A DNA stretch of 64,000 bases. It comes from Ischnura elegans. Taxonomy: Eukaryota > Arthropoda > Insecta > Odonata > Coenagrionidae. The stretch's first letter is position 1, and every line of letters starts with the position of its first letter. The stretch spans positions 84,193,030-84,257,029 of the forward strand of contig NC_060246.1 of assembly GCF_921293095.1 (NCBI RefSeq). Direction: 5' to 3'. Shown in pieces: positions 47,401 through 57,329 of this stretch. The position numbers and the translations under genes were made by a program. Below the pieces are notes generated by a model. It had not been told where the DNA came from, searched no databases, and saw only the letters and a program-made list of their open reading frames with translations.

Positions 47401-50400
47401 CTTCCAGCGGCCACCAGGGGATGCTCGGCTACCCACGTGACAAAAGAGAGCGCCAGTACGACTCCGACCACTGACGCGAATAGTTCACCCTTGTAAATCC
47501 GCAACGGAGAATAAATACGTCCATCCGGACAATTCACGCTGAGTATCATTGCTTCGTACATCCTACATCATCGCTAAGGCGCACTGCCTACCTTTAGAGG
47601 CATCATTGCAAGAAATACCTCATACTGCAAGGGTTTTGTCGAGGAGTTGTATGTAAAAAAGTTCCGTTTCGTCTATGTTATATGACGCGGGGAATACTTC
47701 TAAAGACACTTACGATCGGAGTCCTTTCTTCCACGACTTCGGGTTTACACCGCAGGCATGACCAGCAATTATGAGGGGAGATAACGCTTTGGTGCTTCGC
47801 ATTAGTATAATCAACCTTCTGCACTCTTAAAATTCTCGATTCGCAATCTATCCCTGAAATGTTCCGCTTTAGGCTTGGGCGTAGCCCCTTTCTCAGAAGT
47901 TCCCGCAGATTTGAATGGGCAAAACCACCTGAACAAAGCTCCTTATAACTATTCATCATCTGCATTCCTTGGGCGCTTCTGTGTTTTTATAATTTTGCAG
48001 AGCGAATAGGAAGATAAATTAATTTCGACACTCTCATATTACTCCTTTATTTTTATTTTCTCGTTTAGACGTGTTTGGTGTTTTTTTGGCCATGGTGACT
48101 GCCATCAAATGCTTTCTATTCACGCAACTCACGGACGTGCGGGTATGCTGCCGGCTGCTTTCTGCCGTCCGAGGAACAAAAGAAGATGAAGCATTCGCGA
48201 ATGCTAATGCCACAATATTTTCACCAAAATTAACTACTTATTTATCGAACGACAGTTTACCACATAAATTTGAGACTGAGCACTCCATTAACTTCATATC
48301 TAACAGATCGCTAGAAATTACAGAGGTTAAGGAGTCTTGATGAAAGTCTTCCGGCGGTGAAACCCTCGCTATTGCGAGAGGCAGCACCAAAAGGGTGTTG
48401 TAAAAACGAATTTTTTAACACGCTTATTATAGGGTCAATTGACGGTGCATCGGCTATCTCTCATTATAGTGGGAGTGTCGCTATAGCCCGTACTCGCTTT
48501 AACGAGGTTCCACTGTATTTCCAACCTCAGTTATGAAACTTTTCACTTACAACGACCTCGGCTATGAAACGCATTTTTCCAGTCCAATGAGATAAAATAC
48601 CTCACTTATACGGCTTTTCAGATAACTGCTCTACGAGAAGATTGTGGTACGCACCGATTTTAGTCACAGGAGCGGGGCTAGTACGTGCTCATTACATAGA
48701 TATGTCAATGAAGAATGATAAGTTTTAATAATGAGTGATACTGTTTATTAGATATTAATTTTAACTGCAGTAGATGATCGTTAATCTGGAACATCTATCT
48801 ATAACGGAAGATAGTCTAGAATTTTCCATGGTTATGTTTTCCGTCGCCCCAATGAAATAAACACCTAAATGAGACGTTAAAAATCCTCGCGTGACAAAAT
48901 TTTGGCTTCCAAGGTCATCCAAGAAAGATTATCGTATTTGCAGTATGGACATAAGTTGATGGTGATTCAACATGATGGTAAAAACAGCATGCGTGGTCTC
49001 ATTCTGCGGGCTAATCCCTCATTTGCGGAACGAATTGAGCCGGGGGAAAGTTGCTTACCTGGCGCGCAGATCAAAACTGACCCAACTTGTATCTCAGTGG
49101 GTTTAATGAAACATGGTTGGACCTTGAGTAGCTATTAGCTTGAGTCTGCCTGGTGGCATACGTTTATTTTATAACTGAACGAGAGTTAGTACGAATGCCC
49201 TCGGAGAATAACTCGCGTCATCAGTAGTAACGTAATCATTTAAGTCAAATTCAAAATGCGAAAGATAAGGCAGTTCATTTCGACTCGGGAATGACTTATA
49301 ACCGTTATATCGAAGTTCCAAAAGTGTCCGGTGTTGTTTTCCGATATGGGGAAGCAAAATATTATGTGAAGATGAGTCACACGGCTTATGAGTCGAAGTT
49401 CCCGGTGCTGAATTCGCGGAAGAATGCCGACAGAGAAGCTATACTCATTAGATTCAATTTACTTATGCTGAAGGTTGATAGGAAAATTCTTTTTTAGTGC
49501 ATAAACATTTTTGAGAGGGGAGATTTTTCCGGGCTCTTAATCTATTTTTGTTCATTCATCACTGAGGGCAGTTGCGTGGTTATTTCAAATGCTCACTTAT
49601 AAGAAGTGATCTAAGCTGGAAAAATCTTAGTCACAGAATATCCTGGGTACCAGTGGCGTAACTAGGAATATGCTTTGGGAGATACCTAGGGACGGCTAGC
49701 CCCACCCACCCTTGCCCCCTCCCCCACCGAGGCAATGGGGATTCCCGGAAAATTAAAAAAAAGGCATGCCTGTAAATATGTTCAAGTAGTAAGGACATGA
49801 ACCCCGGGTCCACAGGGTGTGAAGCCTTCGTGATGCATTAGTGAAATTTTGCTCCCTAATTACGGGGTTAATTTGGATGACTTTCCTCAGGTATTTCAGT
49901 TCTTCAATCTCCATCTCTTGGGTTTGCCTATAGGTGGTAAAATGAATTTCCTGAAAACTGGTTTTAATGAGTCAACTTTTTTCAAAAATTTACTTCTCTG
50001 TGAACATTTAGTGTCATCATTCCGGAATTTATCCAGTATGATAGCCTTGCAGCTTAGTGCCAGAAATGCTAGACGTTCAACCATGGGTAATGTTGTTCAG
50101 GAATGCAAAAGTATGTTTCTCTTAAAGTAACACATCATCTGTGGTGTTGATTGTGAGTAAATAAGATTATTAGGCTTCAATTTCTTGCCTCCGAATGAGT
50201 AATTGCATCCTGGAAACAAACTGACCCCTATAGGAAAGGATTTCATGCTAAATACCGAAAAACCTCACATATGAAACTTCCTCACTTATGAAACTTTTTT
50301 TTGGTTTTCCGCTGAAAGTTTCATAAGTGAGGTTCTACTGTATTTGTTTGAATGAAAGAAAAAATCTTCCTCATTCTACTATTCTCTCATAAGTTTAGGC

Positions 50401-53400
50401 TGAAACAACATTTTTCAGATATAAGCCCTTGAACTATATTTTTTATCATGATAGAGATTTTCTTTTAATCGTGAGTGAGTCTCTTTGGAATCGATTTGAA
50501 ATTATTTCTTGAAAATAAAATGTTTGATGTTTAGAAACATGAAAATGGCGGGGCTAATTTATAGTCTGGAGTGGTGTTATTTCACTCTAAAATCAGTTTT
50601 AATTTAATAACAACATATCAGATGTTAATTCAGTGCCATCTTTGTAGTAAGCCCACCTATTGGCTTATGCTCCAAGTTTTGCATACCATTGACTGACGCA
50701 AATTTTAGTAAAAAATTTGCACTTCAGAGTTATAGAGCATTATTTATTTTTCCCAAAAAACGTGAGTGAGGGCTAATTCTAGTCCCTGAGTGTAATTGCA
50801 ATAAAAAAATGAACCCTGTTGCATAAGGCAAAGAAATTGAAGCTTTCCTAAGTTTTTATTGATACAGTGGAACTTGGTTAGTATGTTCCTCCTTAGCATG
50901 TTTTCCTCCTTAGCATGACGATTTCTTCCGGTCTCGGTACCATCTGAGTGAATTACAGGTAAAACTATGTGGTTAGTATGCTTGAAATAGTGGCGCTTTC
51001 CTGGGGAGTTCACTCAATTATTTCCTATTGAGCAACCCCTTAAGTTGTTTCATAGTATTTTCCGAGTGTGTTAACCTCTGAATTCAATAGTTACTTAATT
51101 ATTGTTAGCCACTGACCTTCTTACATTCATCCCACATCTCATTTTCTATGACCGTGATGCATCCAAATGCATTTCTCAATGTGACAAGTACGCGCGTCAT
51201 TACTTGACAAGTATTGCAGGAACAGACGATGCTTTTAATCGCCATGCGAAACTTAACGCAAAAATACTTGATCTCGGTACAAGAAATGGAAAGCAGACTA
51301 CATTGAACAATTTTTCAAAGAGAATTTCAACTTTAGAATTTAAAAATATGCTTATGATAATCTTTACATGTTTTATTAATTGTCATATCAATATCGATGT
51401 ATCATTCTATATATTCATCGATATGGGGTCATTCCGAGCACAAATGTGTATGGCTGTTGCCGGGATTAATGGTAAAGAAAATGTAGCACAATTTTTATGA
51501 TTTTTTAAAACACCCAATTTATGTACTTGGGGTTATCGTCATTTTCTACGAGTAATCTCTGAGAAATAAGAAATGACCTAGCTGAACTTGTCCTATTAAA
51601 ACATACACGACAAATCACGGGAGAATGAGGATGTTTTTATTTAATTGTCTCTGGGAAATCTATGAAAACGTTGTGATTTTCGGTCAAATGGTTTTTTTTG
51701 GCAGTTTAGTGCTAATTTTCTTGATTTTAAATGTGAAAAGAGTTCAGGAAGGCGATCCTGCCAAAACTTCAGACAGTAATTGTGTTTATTAAGACTCTTC
51801 CACGGATTACAATTACCCCCATTATTATTTACCTATATCTATTATTTTCAGAGAGAATTTCAACTGTAGAATTTAAAAATATGCTTATGATAATCTTTAC
51901 ATGTTTTATTAATTGTCATATCAATATCGATGTATCATTCTATATATTCATCGATATGGGGTCATTCCATTATTTACTTCCCTGGTTAGCATCGATATGG
52001 GGTCATTCCATTATTTACTTCCCTGGTTAGCATTTTCCTGGATAGCACGTTCATTTTTTGTGGTCCCTTCAAAAACGTACTAAAGAAGTTCTACTTTATC
52101 AATGAAAATCAATTATGTTTGCATGCAGTATTTCATGGTATTCCTAAGAAAAACATTTCACTGTCAAGGAAATAACAGCAGACTAGCCAGTGGCATAATG
52201 TTAAGGGCTCACCTGCCAGTATACATTGATGGTGATCATTTATTAAGATTAGGATTGGAACCTTGATCTTCCGTATTGGTGCTATGTGTTCTACCCCACA
52301 TAAACTACTTTGGCATTATCTTCCTAGGCAGAATTTTGATTTAAAAAATACAGAACAAAGGCTGAGAAGTTTTACTTCTACTTGCTGGATGTTTTTCGAC
52401 ACTAGACTTTTGTTTATAACTCAAAATTGGTTCCATGCAGTTCCCCTCCTCTTCCCATAAGACAGAATGTATTGTCATCAGCACTTAATTTCCATGTTGT
52501 TGAAAATTTTCTTTTAGTTTTGCTTTCTTTGCTCAATCTGAATACAAAAAAGCATTTGTTAGAGTGGATGGGTGTAGTTTGCAGGGACAAGTGCTTCAAA
52601 ATCATTAAAAGGCTCAAAGTGTACAAGTGGGGGTAGTGGGCGGAGAATCAGGGTGGGCAAGTACTGGCCGAGGAGTGCAACATAATTGTCCACTATCACC
52701 ATTGCCTTTTAATGTGTATGCTGAGGAGATGGTAAGCTGTGCATGGGATGAGCGGGAAGCTGGAATTAAAGTTAAGAGACTGATATTTTAATCAGTGAGG
52801 TTTGTGCATGATTAGACATTGATTAGCCGGTCAGCAAGAGAGCTGCAGGCTCTAGTGGATGCATTAGATAAGTATCTCGAGGAATAATGCGCGAGGATTA
52901 ATCACAAGAGACCAAATTTATGTGGTTCTTTAAAATATCAATAGGAAGGAATGTGAGGTTCAATATAAAACTGGTTGAGCTAGAAATTGAGTAGGTAATA
53001 ATAATAATAATTTTTATTAGCCCTGTTGATCCAAGAAATTGGATATAGGGCAAGTCAAGAATACTAAATACTACAAACTCACAATATGTACACACAATCA
53101 AGGTCATATACAGAAGAATGGAGAAGTAAAATAATTCATTTTAAGCAAATATCAATCAGCACAAACTCACTATAAAAAGATAAAAAAAAAACAATTATTT
53201 TACAAGTACATATTCACATTATACACACACAATCCAAAACTCTATCGATTGAAATACTTATTCACAGTGTAAAAGGCTCCATCAATGCAGTAAAGATTTA
53301 GTTTCCTTAATCTCTTTTGGTAGAGAATTAAAAAAACAACACACCAGCATACACTGGGCTTTTGGCATATAGAGAGAGGTTATGAGAGATCACTCTAAAG

Positions 53401-56400
53401 TCTTTATTATATCTTGTGTTATGATTGTGAATGTCGTTGTTTACTAGCAGCTTGAGGGATATGTGCTGTTCTTTTACGTATAAAATTGAGGACCACAATT
53501 TTTAAAATCCCCTCACTGCTCAGCACTTGCTCCATTCAAATCTTCTGTCTCCTCCGCATCTCGTCTAAAAGCGAGCGAGGTAGAGCAAGTCTGGCATTTA
53601 TGCAGTTAATTAGAGGGAATTGGAGTGAGTGAGGACATGGTTGACAAGAGGTCGCTTCTAGACGAGATGCGGAGGAGACAGAAGATTTGAATGGAGCAAG
53701 TGCTGAGCAGTGAGGGGATTTTAAAAATTGTGGTAGAGGGAAGAGTGTGGGTTAAATGAGGGAGAGGAAGGGAAAGACCTACCTTGTAAATATTGCATGT
53801 CAAACTACCTAAGTCGGTAGAATATTTTTAAGGGTTTGAAGGGTATAGTGGATTGAGATAGGAATTTTGGGCCTACAAATAAAAATCCAAAATAAGTACC
53901 CATCAATTAGGCACGCCAAAAAAAATATTTCCGTGGTTTTTTTTCATTTCAGTAAACCTATGTTTGACTGAATTACAAATCTTGAAAAAAAGTTATTTCT
54001 CCTATGTTTTCAATATTTGACAATTGAATCATTATCGTGATCCAGTCAAAAGTTTTTTTTAATGGTTCTTTGTTGAACATGCTTAGAAGGTATTTTTACC
54101 CCAAACTGAGAAATTTTGTCTTATTCAGCCAATACTGTGGTTGTGGGCTCTTTTTCCACAAAAAATGTATTTTTCACAAATTTTACTCAATTTTTTCCCT
54201 TGATAGTCCCTTCGTTTTCCATAAAAATGTTTTATTGATATCCCTAAGTGAATTTACTAAGCCATTTAAAACCTTAAGTAATCGCTAATAGTATGTATAC
54301 TTAAATTATTCACACTTTATCAAAGGTTTTAGATGATCTAGTGAGAAAACAAGATTCCAGATCAGCATCCTACCTCGGATTTGATGCCTTTCATAATTTG
54401 AAATCCCAATTTTTATTATATTTGGGTATTTTTGGGTAAAAATTCTTAGAAAATTCTATTTACACTCTATAATTACCATTTTCCAATCATTTTGTTAAAC
54501 TTAACTGATTTTTAATACTATGTCATTGTCTGCCTTCATGGTTTGTACCTGTGGTTGCAACTGGTATCATTTAGTATAGTTGAAATCCTTGATTTAGGAT
54601 GGGAAAGTGTAATAATTTTCTTACTGAATTACACCCCTATGTTGGTGTTTTGGCTACCACAAAATATATTTGAGAAAATTTTTGTATTGCCATTGCTCAT
54701 TAACTTTTTAACATTAAGGATTTTTGACCCAATGTTCATGAGTTAAAGATTACTTGGTGGGCGGTGGGTCTATTTCCTTCATGTATGTTATTAAAAATGT
54801 ATTGGCATCGCAGCCAACATCCTTCAATTTTAAAAACCGAAATTAGTTTTCAAAGAGTGCGGATAATTCTACCTTTATTTTGATAACCTAGCAAACACCA
54901 GGCATTAAATAACTGCAGTACAATTTTATATTAATTGTTTCAATTTTTAGCTGAAAATTCCAAAATAATAGAATGATTACATAAATGCAGTAAGTACATA
55001 AAAAGTTGCTTGGTCAGTTGTGCATTGGGATAATTATTGAAAATGCAATGCTTTGCATGATTTTGATTCAGTACGGTGCTTATAAATGGAATTGCTAGTT
55101 CGTTATTAAGCTAAGGAAATTTAGTGATGCCGAAAAAAACATTGCCTTTCTACTGGATTTATGCTTAAGTACCTCAGATAGAAATATCTCTATTGCCACG
55201 TCAATCCTGTTCCAGTTGAAAATAGATATATTGGCTTTTATTTGCACCACCTCCGGTAAAGCGACAATTCGCTATATCATGTATTTATTTGAGCACCGTG
55301 GATTCTCGTTTTATTGAGTTTGCACTGTACTTTGTTGCATTCTCAAACCTCCTAAGAATTTTCTTACATACTCCCTCAAGTATGATAATTTCCCTCCGAA
55401 GAAACCTGCATTTTACATATTATTTTGTAAACATCCCAATTATGGTGAATGTTTTAGTGTAATTGCTGGACTATGTGTGTATTTCAAAGTCTGATGATTT
55501 TTGTCTTTCATTCCCTCTCCAGGGCCGAGGAAACACAAGACCAAGTGGCTTCTGAGAAGCCCCCTGTCCAAGCAGAGTCTTCAGAAGAGGAAGGTGAAAT
55601 GAGGGATGATGATTCTGTGTCTGTACCAGAGAAAGTCAATGAACTAATTGGCATTGATTCTCGTGGCCATCCTTTTAAACAAAGTGTGGTTGGTGTGGTC
55701 TCACGAGTAAGTCCGAAACCAGTACCTGTGCCTGAAATCCAAAATTTAACAAATGTAGGTGAGGATCAGGGTGAAATTACTGACAATGGTGGATCAGAAC
55801 ATGAGAAATCTGAAGGTGAATGTGATGAGGGTAGTGTTGCTGGTCCTGTTGATTATAATGCTTTAGATTATGAGACTATGGATGGTGCTCAGTCAGACCG
55901 GGATGACGAAGACTCTAGAACCGCTGTTACTGGTAAGGCTGAAAAGAAGGCGGTGAGAGCTGTAGAATGTGTTACTAAGTCAAGCAATAACATGGAACAC
56001 CACTCAAAAGTGCCTTCTGTTAAAGGTAGTAATAATGACGAGCATGAAAGGAATGAAGTTCAATCTGATAGCAATGATGGAAATGCAAGAAAAGACCGGG
56101 ATGGTAGTATTAAAATGAAAGATATTGCTATGAAACATGATGGTATGGGAGACAACTTTTCACACGTAGAATTTGTGAGAAGTGAAAAAGAAGCCAGCTC
56201 AGAAGTATTTGGTGTAGAGATGGAACGTTTGTCTGGAGATAGGAGTAATTTAGAATTAGGCAAATTGCCCTTGAAAGAAGATAGTCGCTGCTTTTCTCCT
56301 GGCAAGCCATCTGCCATAAATGAGTTAAACAAGATGCCTACTGGTCATGGTGACAAGAAGGAAGAAGAAAAGAGCCAGAAGGTTGCCAGTGTTGGGTTAG

Positions 56401-57014
56401 ACCAGTTGCGAGATGAAGATCGTGCTGAAACTCTGAGGGAGAAAGCTGAAATTAGCAAAGGAGACAACAGTCCACTTAAGGCGAAGCAGGATACCAAGAT
56501 TAAGAGTGAATCTGAGAAAGCTCGAACAAAGAAAGAACCAGAAAGGAAGGAGAAAGAGAGACCAAAGGATAAGGAAGATATTTCAAGGAAGGAAAGGGAA
56601 AGGCGTGAGCATGATAGGGGGAAGGAGAGGCATGACAGGGAGAGGGGGAGGGAGCGTGGGCGAGACCGTAGGAGAGACACTAGCCGAGAACGTAAGCATG
56701 GTAACAAAGATCGTCATCATTCATCCAGTTCTTCATCTCGCTCATCATCATCTCCTGGGAGTCGTAGTCGCAGGAGGCAAAGGAGCCGAAGAGGCAGCCA
56801 CAGTGGTAGCCGGCGTGGCCGTAGGAGCAGAAGTGGTCATCGTGGTGAGCGTAGGAGAAGCACCAGTCGTAGAAGGCATGGGAGACGTCCCCATTCCTCA
56901 TCATCATCACGTTCCTCGTCCAGTTCTTCTGGAGGGAGGCCCTCAGGGTGTAGAGAGTGTGCAAGAAGAGGTAGGGGAAGGCCATGCCGACAACATGAGA
57001 GAAGGCGGAGATGA
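25245..57014 (+). CDS. Moca-cyp: SR-cyclophilin, PPIG / Moca-cyp orthologue (nine coding exons, 928 aa)
   Basis: This is a nuclear peptidyl-prolyl isomerase with an Arg/Ser tail, linked in other animals to splicing speckles and the RNA polymerase II tail. Exons are 25245-25536, 25786-25873, 26197-26226, 26319-26464, 27503-27611, 36511-36919, 43325-43420, 46367-46491 and 55523-57014. All phases agree, giving 2,787 coding bases. In order it has the cyclophilin domain (about 8-175), a Ser/Glu/Lys linker, the family-specific blocks [18 protein letters not shown] and [20 protein letters not shown], then [18 protein letters not shown], a long acidic/basic low-complexity part and an RS tail. Its length matches Drosophila Moca-cyp (about 970) better than human PPIG (754). 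Four introns of 3-9 kb carry most of the transposons in this window. Donors at 26465 (GTTCAA) and 27612 (GTTTGA) are weak but forced by frame. Confidence 0.93.
26773..26997. mobile_element. piggyBac-type MITE
   Basis: The inverted ends are CCCGTCAATGCCCA and, inward from the right, CCCGTCAGCGCCCA. They are flanked by ATAA on the left and TTAA at 26998-27001, a TTAA target with one change. It lies in the fourth cyclophilin intron. Confidence 0.75.
28388..31955 (-). mobile_element. hAT-type transposon with 0.73-kb inverted terminal repeats
   Basis: The ends are TAGGGTGGGCCGAAAAAAG, and GTGTACAG flanks both (28380-28387 and 31956-31963). The inverted arms run 28388 to about 29120 and about 31225 to 31955, and are about 97% identical by eye. 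The middle, read on the minus strand, encodes transposase-like protein pieces, for example [14 protein letters not shown] with [16 protein letters not shown] (about 30100-29990) and upstream pieces at about 31210-30650, with stops. A palindrome (29466-29650) interrupts it further. The high arm identity implies a fairly recent insertion or arm-to-arm conversion. Confidence 0.8.
29466..29650. repeat. Palindrome of two head-to-head Penelope-like fragments
   Basis: Arms 29466-29552 and 29564-29650 are 87 bp each with about three mismatches and an 11-base spacer. Each arm contains a hammerhead-like CTGA...GAAAC arrangement around a stem (GATGACCGAGTCGGACATC), followed by GTCGGCAGATATGGAGTTCC. The same GGAGTTCCTGACCCGGTG theme recurs near 34615. 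Confidence 0.7.
32066..32940 (+). other. Fifth cyclophilin intron, AT-rich part
   Basis: A pogo-like end may start near 32460 (TAAAGTAGACTCCCATTAAT), but no partner end was found. Otherwise nothing is recognisable. Confidence 0.35.
33165..33349. mobile_element. Possible TTAA-flanked MITE containing a perfect hairpin
   Basis: TTAA occurs at 33161-33164 and 33350-33353. The right end read inward is TTAACACTTTCGCACCGGAG, piggyBac-like in style. The left end (TTAATCCTTCGAAGG) matches only partly. GC content is higher than its surroundings from about 32945. Confidence 0.4.
33287..33330. repeat. Perfect 18-bp hairpin with 8-base loop
   Basis: CAAGGGACTCATAATGCC (33287-33304) pairs without mismatch with 33313-33330. 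The loop is GGGGCTCT. Confidence 0.9.
34114..34325. repeat. Fold-back inverted repeat, arms about 100 bp
   Basis: Left arm 34114-34217 and right arm 34222-34325 are close inverted copies (for example AATTAGAGTATAACAGCTGC and AACACCTGATAAAC in both), roughly 90% identical, with almost no spacer. Confidence 0.8.
34612..34690 (-). mobile_element. Penelope-like fragment (terminal-repeat type)
   Basis: GAGGACCTGACCCGGTG with CCCGAGAAAACTTCACT resembles the arms of the palindrome at 29466-29650. The minus-strand frame reads [14 protein letters not shown], parallel to [14 protein letters not shown] there. Confidence 0.45.
35590..35890 (-). mobile_element. Penelope-like fragment with hammerhead-like core
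   Basis: On the minus strand, CTGAAGA (35639-35633), a GC stem with a 6-base loop, then GAAAC (to 35609) and GTC follow each other, the order of a hammerhead ribozyme core. A nearby frame reads [16 protein letters not shown] (about 35865-35815), of the same style as the other fragments. Family is inferred from remembered Penelope-like terminal repeats. Confidence 0.45.
38424..39090 (+). mobile_element. ATAGGGT-type MITE, copy B (complete)
   Basis: 667 bp from ATAGGGTGGTTTCCTA to AGGAAACTACCCTAT. It is the most complete of the three copies and retains the empty site CCAGTATT at 38984-38991. Confidence 0.8.
39728..41516. mobile_element. pogo-like element, right end uncertain
   Basis: It begins after TA with CAGTGGAACGCCGATCTATC and carries several CCCGCAT(T/C)CATCGTTT repeats. 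The right end is worn (read inward, TAAATCAATTCTATCG). A block at 39955-40290 matches 2690-3360 of the hAT element, and 41390-41460 matches 4310-4400. Confidence 0.55.
43785..43855 (+). mobile_element. pogo-like terminal fragment
   Basis: CAGTGGAACCTTGATCTATT resembles the ends of the pogo-like elements elsewhere in this window. It stops where the LINE begins. Confidence 0.4.
43860..45840 (+). mobile_element. LINE (RTE-like), 5'-truncated and defective
   Basis: Reading pieces include [62 protein letters not shown] and [12 protein letters not shown], the reverse transcriptase blocks. The catalytic motif reads TDD in place of the usual ADD. The endonuclease part is absent. Several stops interrupt the frame. 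It ends near AAGCGGTAGAATACT, the same end as the copy at 52626-53830. It lies in the seventh cyclophilin intron, sense. Confidence 0.85.
46685..48515. mobile_element. Inner pogo/Tigger-like element
   Basis: CAGTGCAACCTCGATATAAC on the left and, inward from the right, CAGTGGAACCTCGTTAAAGC, flanked by TA (46683-46684 and 48516-48517). It is 1.83 kb. No intact transposase. A solo end of this family lies at 55231-55327. Confidence 0.75.
49651..49820. mobile_element. CAGTGGCG-type MITE fragment
   Basis: It starts CAGTGGCGTAACTAGGAATA and is followed by C-rich sequence. The right end near CCACAGGG is unclear. It lies inside the outer pogo-like element. Confidence 0.45.
50865..52096. mobile_element. 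pogo/Tigger-like element with internal duplication
   Basis: The left end is CAGTGGAACTTGGTTAGTAT after TA, and the inward right end is AAGTAGAACTTCTTTAGTAC before TA. A 116-bp stretch occurs at 51320-51435 and 51853-51968, and a 41-bp stretch is tandem at 51951-52032. Confidence 0.65.
52995..53491 (-). mobile_element. 3' end of a Jockey/CR1-type LINE with ATT-repeat tail
   Basis: On the minus strand it reads [18 protein letters not shown] and [18 protein letters not shown], the C-terminal signature of many Jockey/CR1-like reverse transcriptases. It then runs through a short 3' UTR to AATAAAAATT and an ATT-repeat tail (plus-strand 52997-53013). It is 5'-truncated. Confidence 0.7.
53492..53734. 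repeat. Perfect 76-bp inverted repeat
   Basis: 53492-53567 is the exact reverse complement of 53659-53734, with a 91-bp spacer. Both arms are sequence of the host LINE's 3' region. Confidence 0.9.
53851..55230 (+). other. Eighth cyclophilin intron, right part
   Basis: AT-rich intron with no recognised gene or repeat end. Open frames such as 54037-54288 have no recognisable content. Confidence 0.35.
55231..55327 (-). mobile_element. Solo end of the inner pogo-like family
   Basis: Read on the minus strand, CAGTGCAAACTCAATAAAAC and AGCGAATTGTCGCTTTACCG align with the left end at 46685-46790. TA adjoins at 55328-55329. Confidence 0.75.
55523..57014 (+). CDS. Last exon of the SR-cyclophilin: acidic linker and RS tail
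   Basis: About 496 codons encode, in order, an acidic Ser/Glu part ([19 protein letters not shown]), the motif [16 protein letters not shown], a charged linker rich in Glu, Lys and Asp, a [20 protein letters not shown] stretch, and a C-terminal RS/RG-rich tail of about 150 residues ending RQHERRRR-stop. Such tails drive nuclear-speckle localisation and are phosphorylated in relatives. The codon composition keeps another plus frame open at 56506-57072; that is a shadow. Confidence 0.9.
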
Positions 57015-57314
57015 ATTTGTATTCAAAGTGATTTGGCTATTTAAAAGGCTCAAAACTGTCCATAGTGAATAACTCTTGTTATTTTTGATGGTGTGATATT
57101 GCATCTAAAGGCTAGTATGTGTTTATAAATTTGAGTGAAAAAACATTCCTTTTCGTGTGTCTTGCTTTTAAATTGAATTGATTTGTTTCTACTTATTGTT
57201 TGTAGCCTATACATTCATCCAAAACTTCTTCATGGTTATGTCATTCACTTCAATTTGTACCTCTTCATCTTGAATTAAAATCTTAAGTTTGACTAGTTGA
57301 TATGTGAAAACGAA

Positions 57315-57320
57315 AATAAA
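57315..57320 (+). terminator. SR-cyclophilin poly(A) signal
   Basis: AATAAA lies 301 bases after the stop, the first canonical signal in the 3' UTR. Confidence 0.55.
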
Positions 57321-57329
57321 TCATTGAGC

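Larger units (their letters stand above)
46587..50340. mobile_element. Outer pogo/Tigger-like element
   Basis: The ends are CAGTAGAACTTCGGTTATAC and, inward from the right, CAGTAGAACCTCACTTATG, with TA on both sides. A second element (46685-48515) is inserted just inside the left end. Sequence continues across the insert (ATATGAAACCA, then TTCCAACCTCAGTTATG). Frames at 48902-49138 and 49291-49497 may be remains of its gene, but I cannot recognise them. Confidence 0.7.
52600..53850 (+). mobile_element. Second LINE copy (family of 43860-45840), rearranged
   Basis: GTAGTGGGCGGAGAATC to GGCCGAGGAGTG and GCTGAGGAGATGGTAAG match 44910-45010 closely. The right end ACCTAAGTCGGTAGAATA matches the other copy's end. 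The middle is replaced by another LINE's 3' end (52995-53491) and an inverted duplication. Confidence 0.7.

Noticed and set aside
48902-49138. 78-codon frame inside the outer pogo-like element
   Set aside because: Could be a transposase remnant, but no recognisable DNA-binding or DDE motif, so not reported as a gene.
51102-51500. 132-codon plus frame
   Set aside because: Lies within a pogo-like element with internal duplications; no protein similarity recognised.
56506-57072. 188-codon open frame overlapping the RS tail
   Set aside because: It lies in another frame of a low-complexity coding exon; the reading with the RS tail continues from the upstream exon phase.
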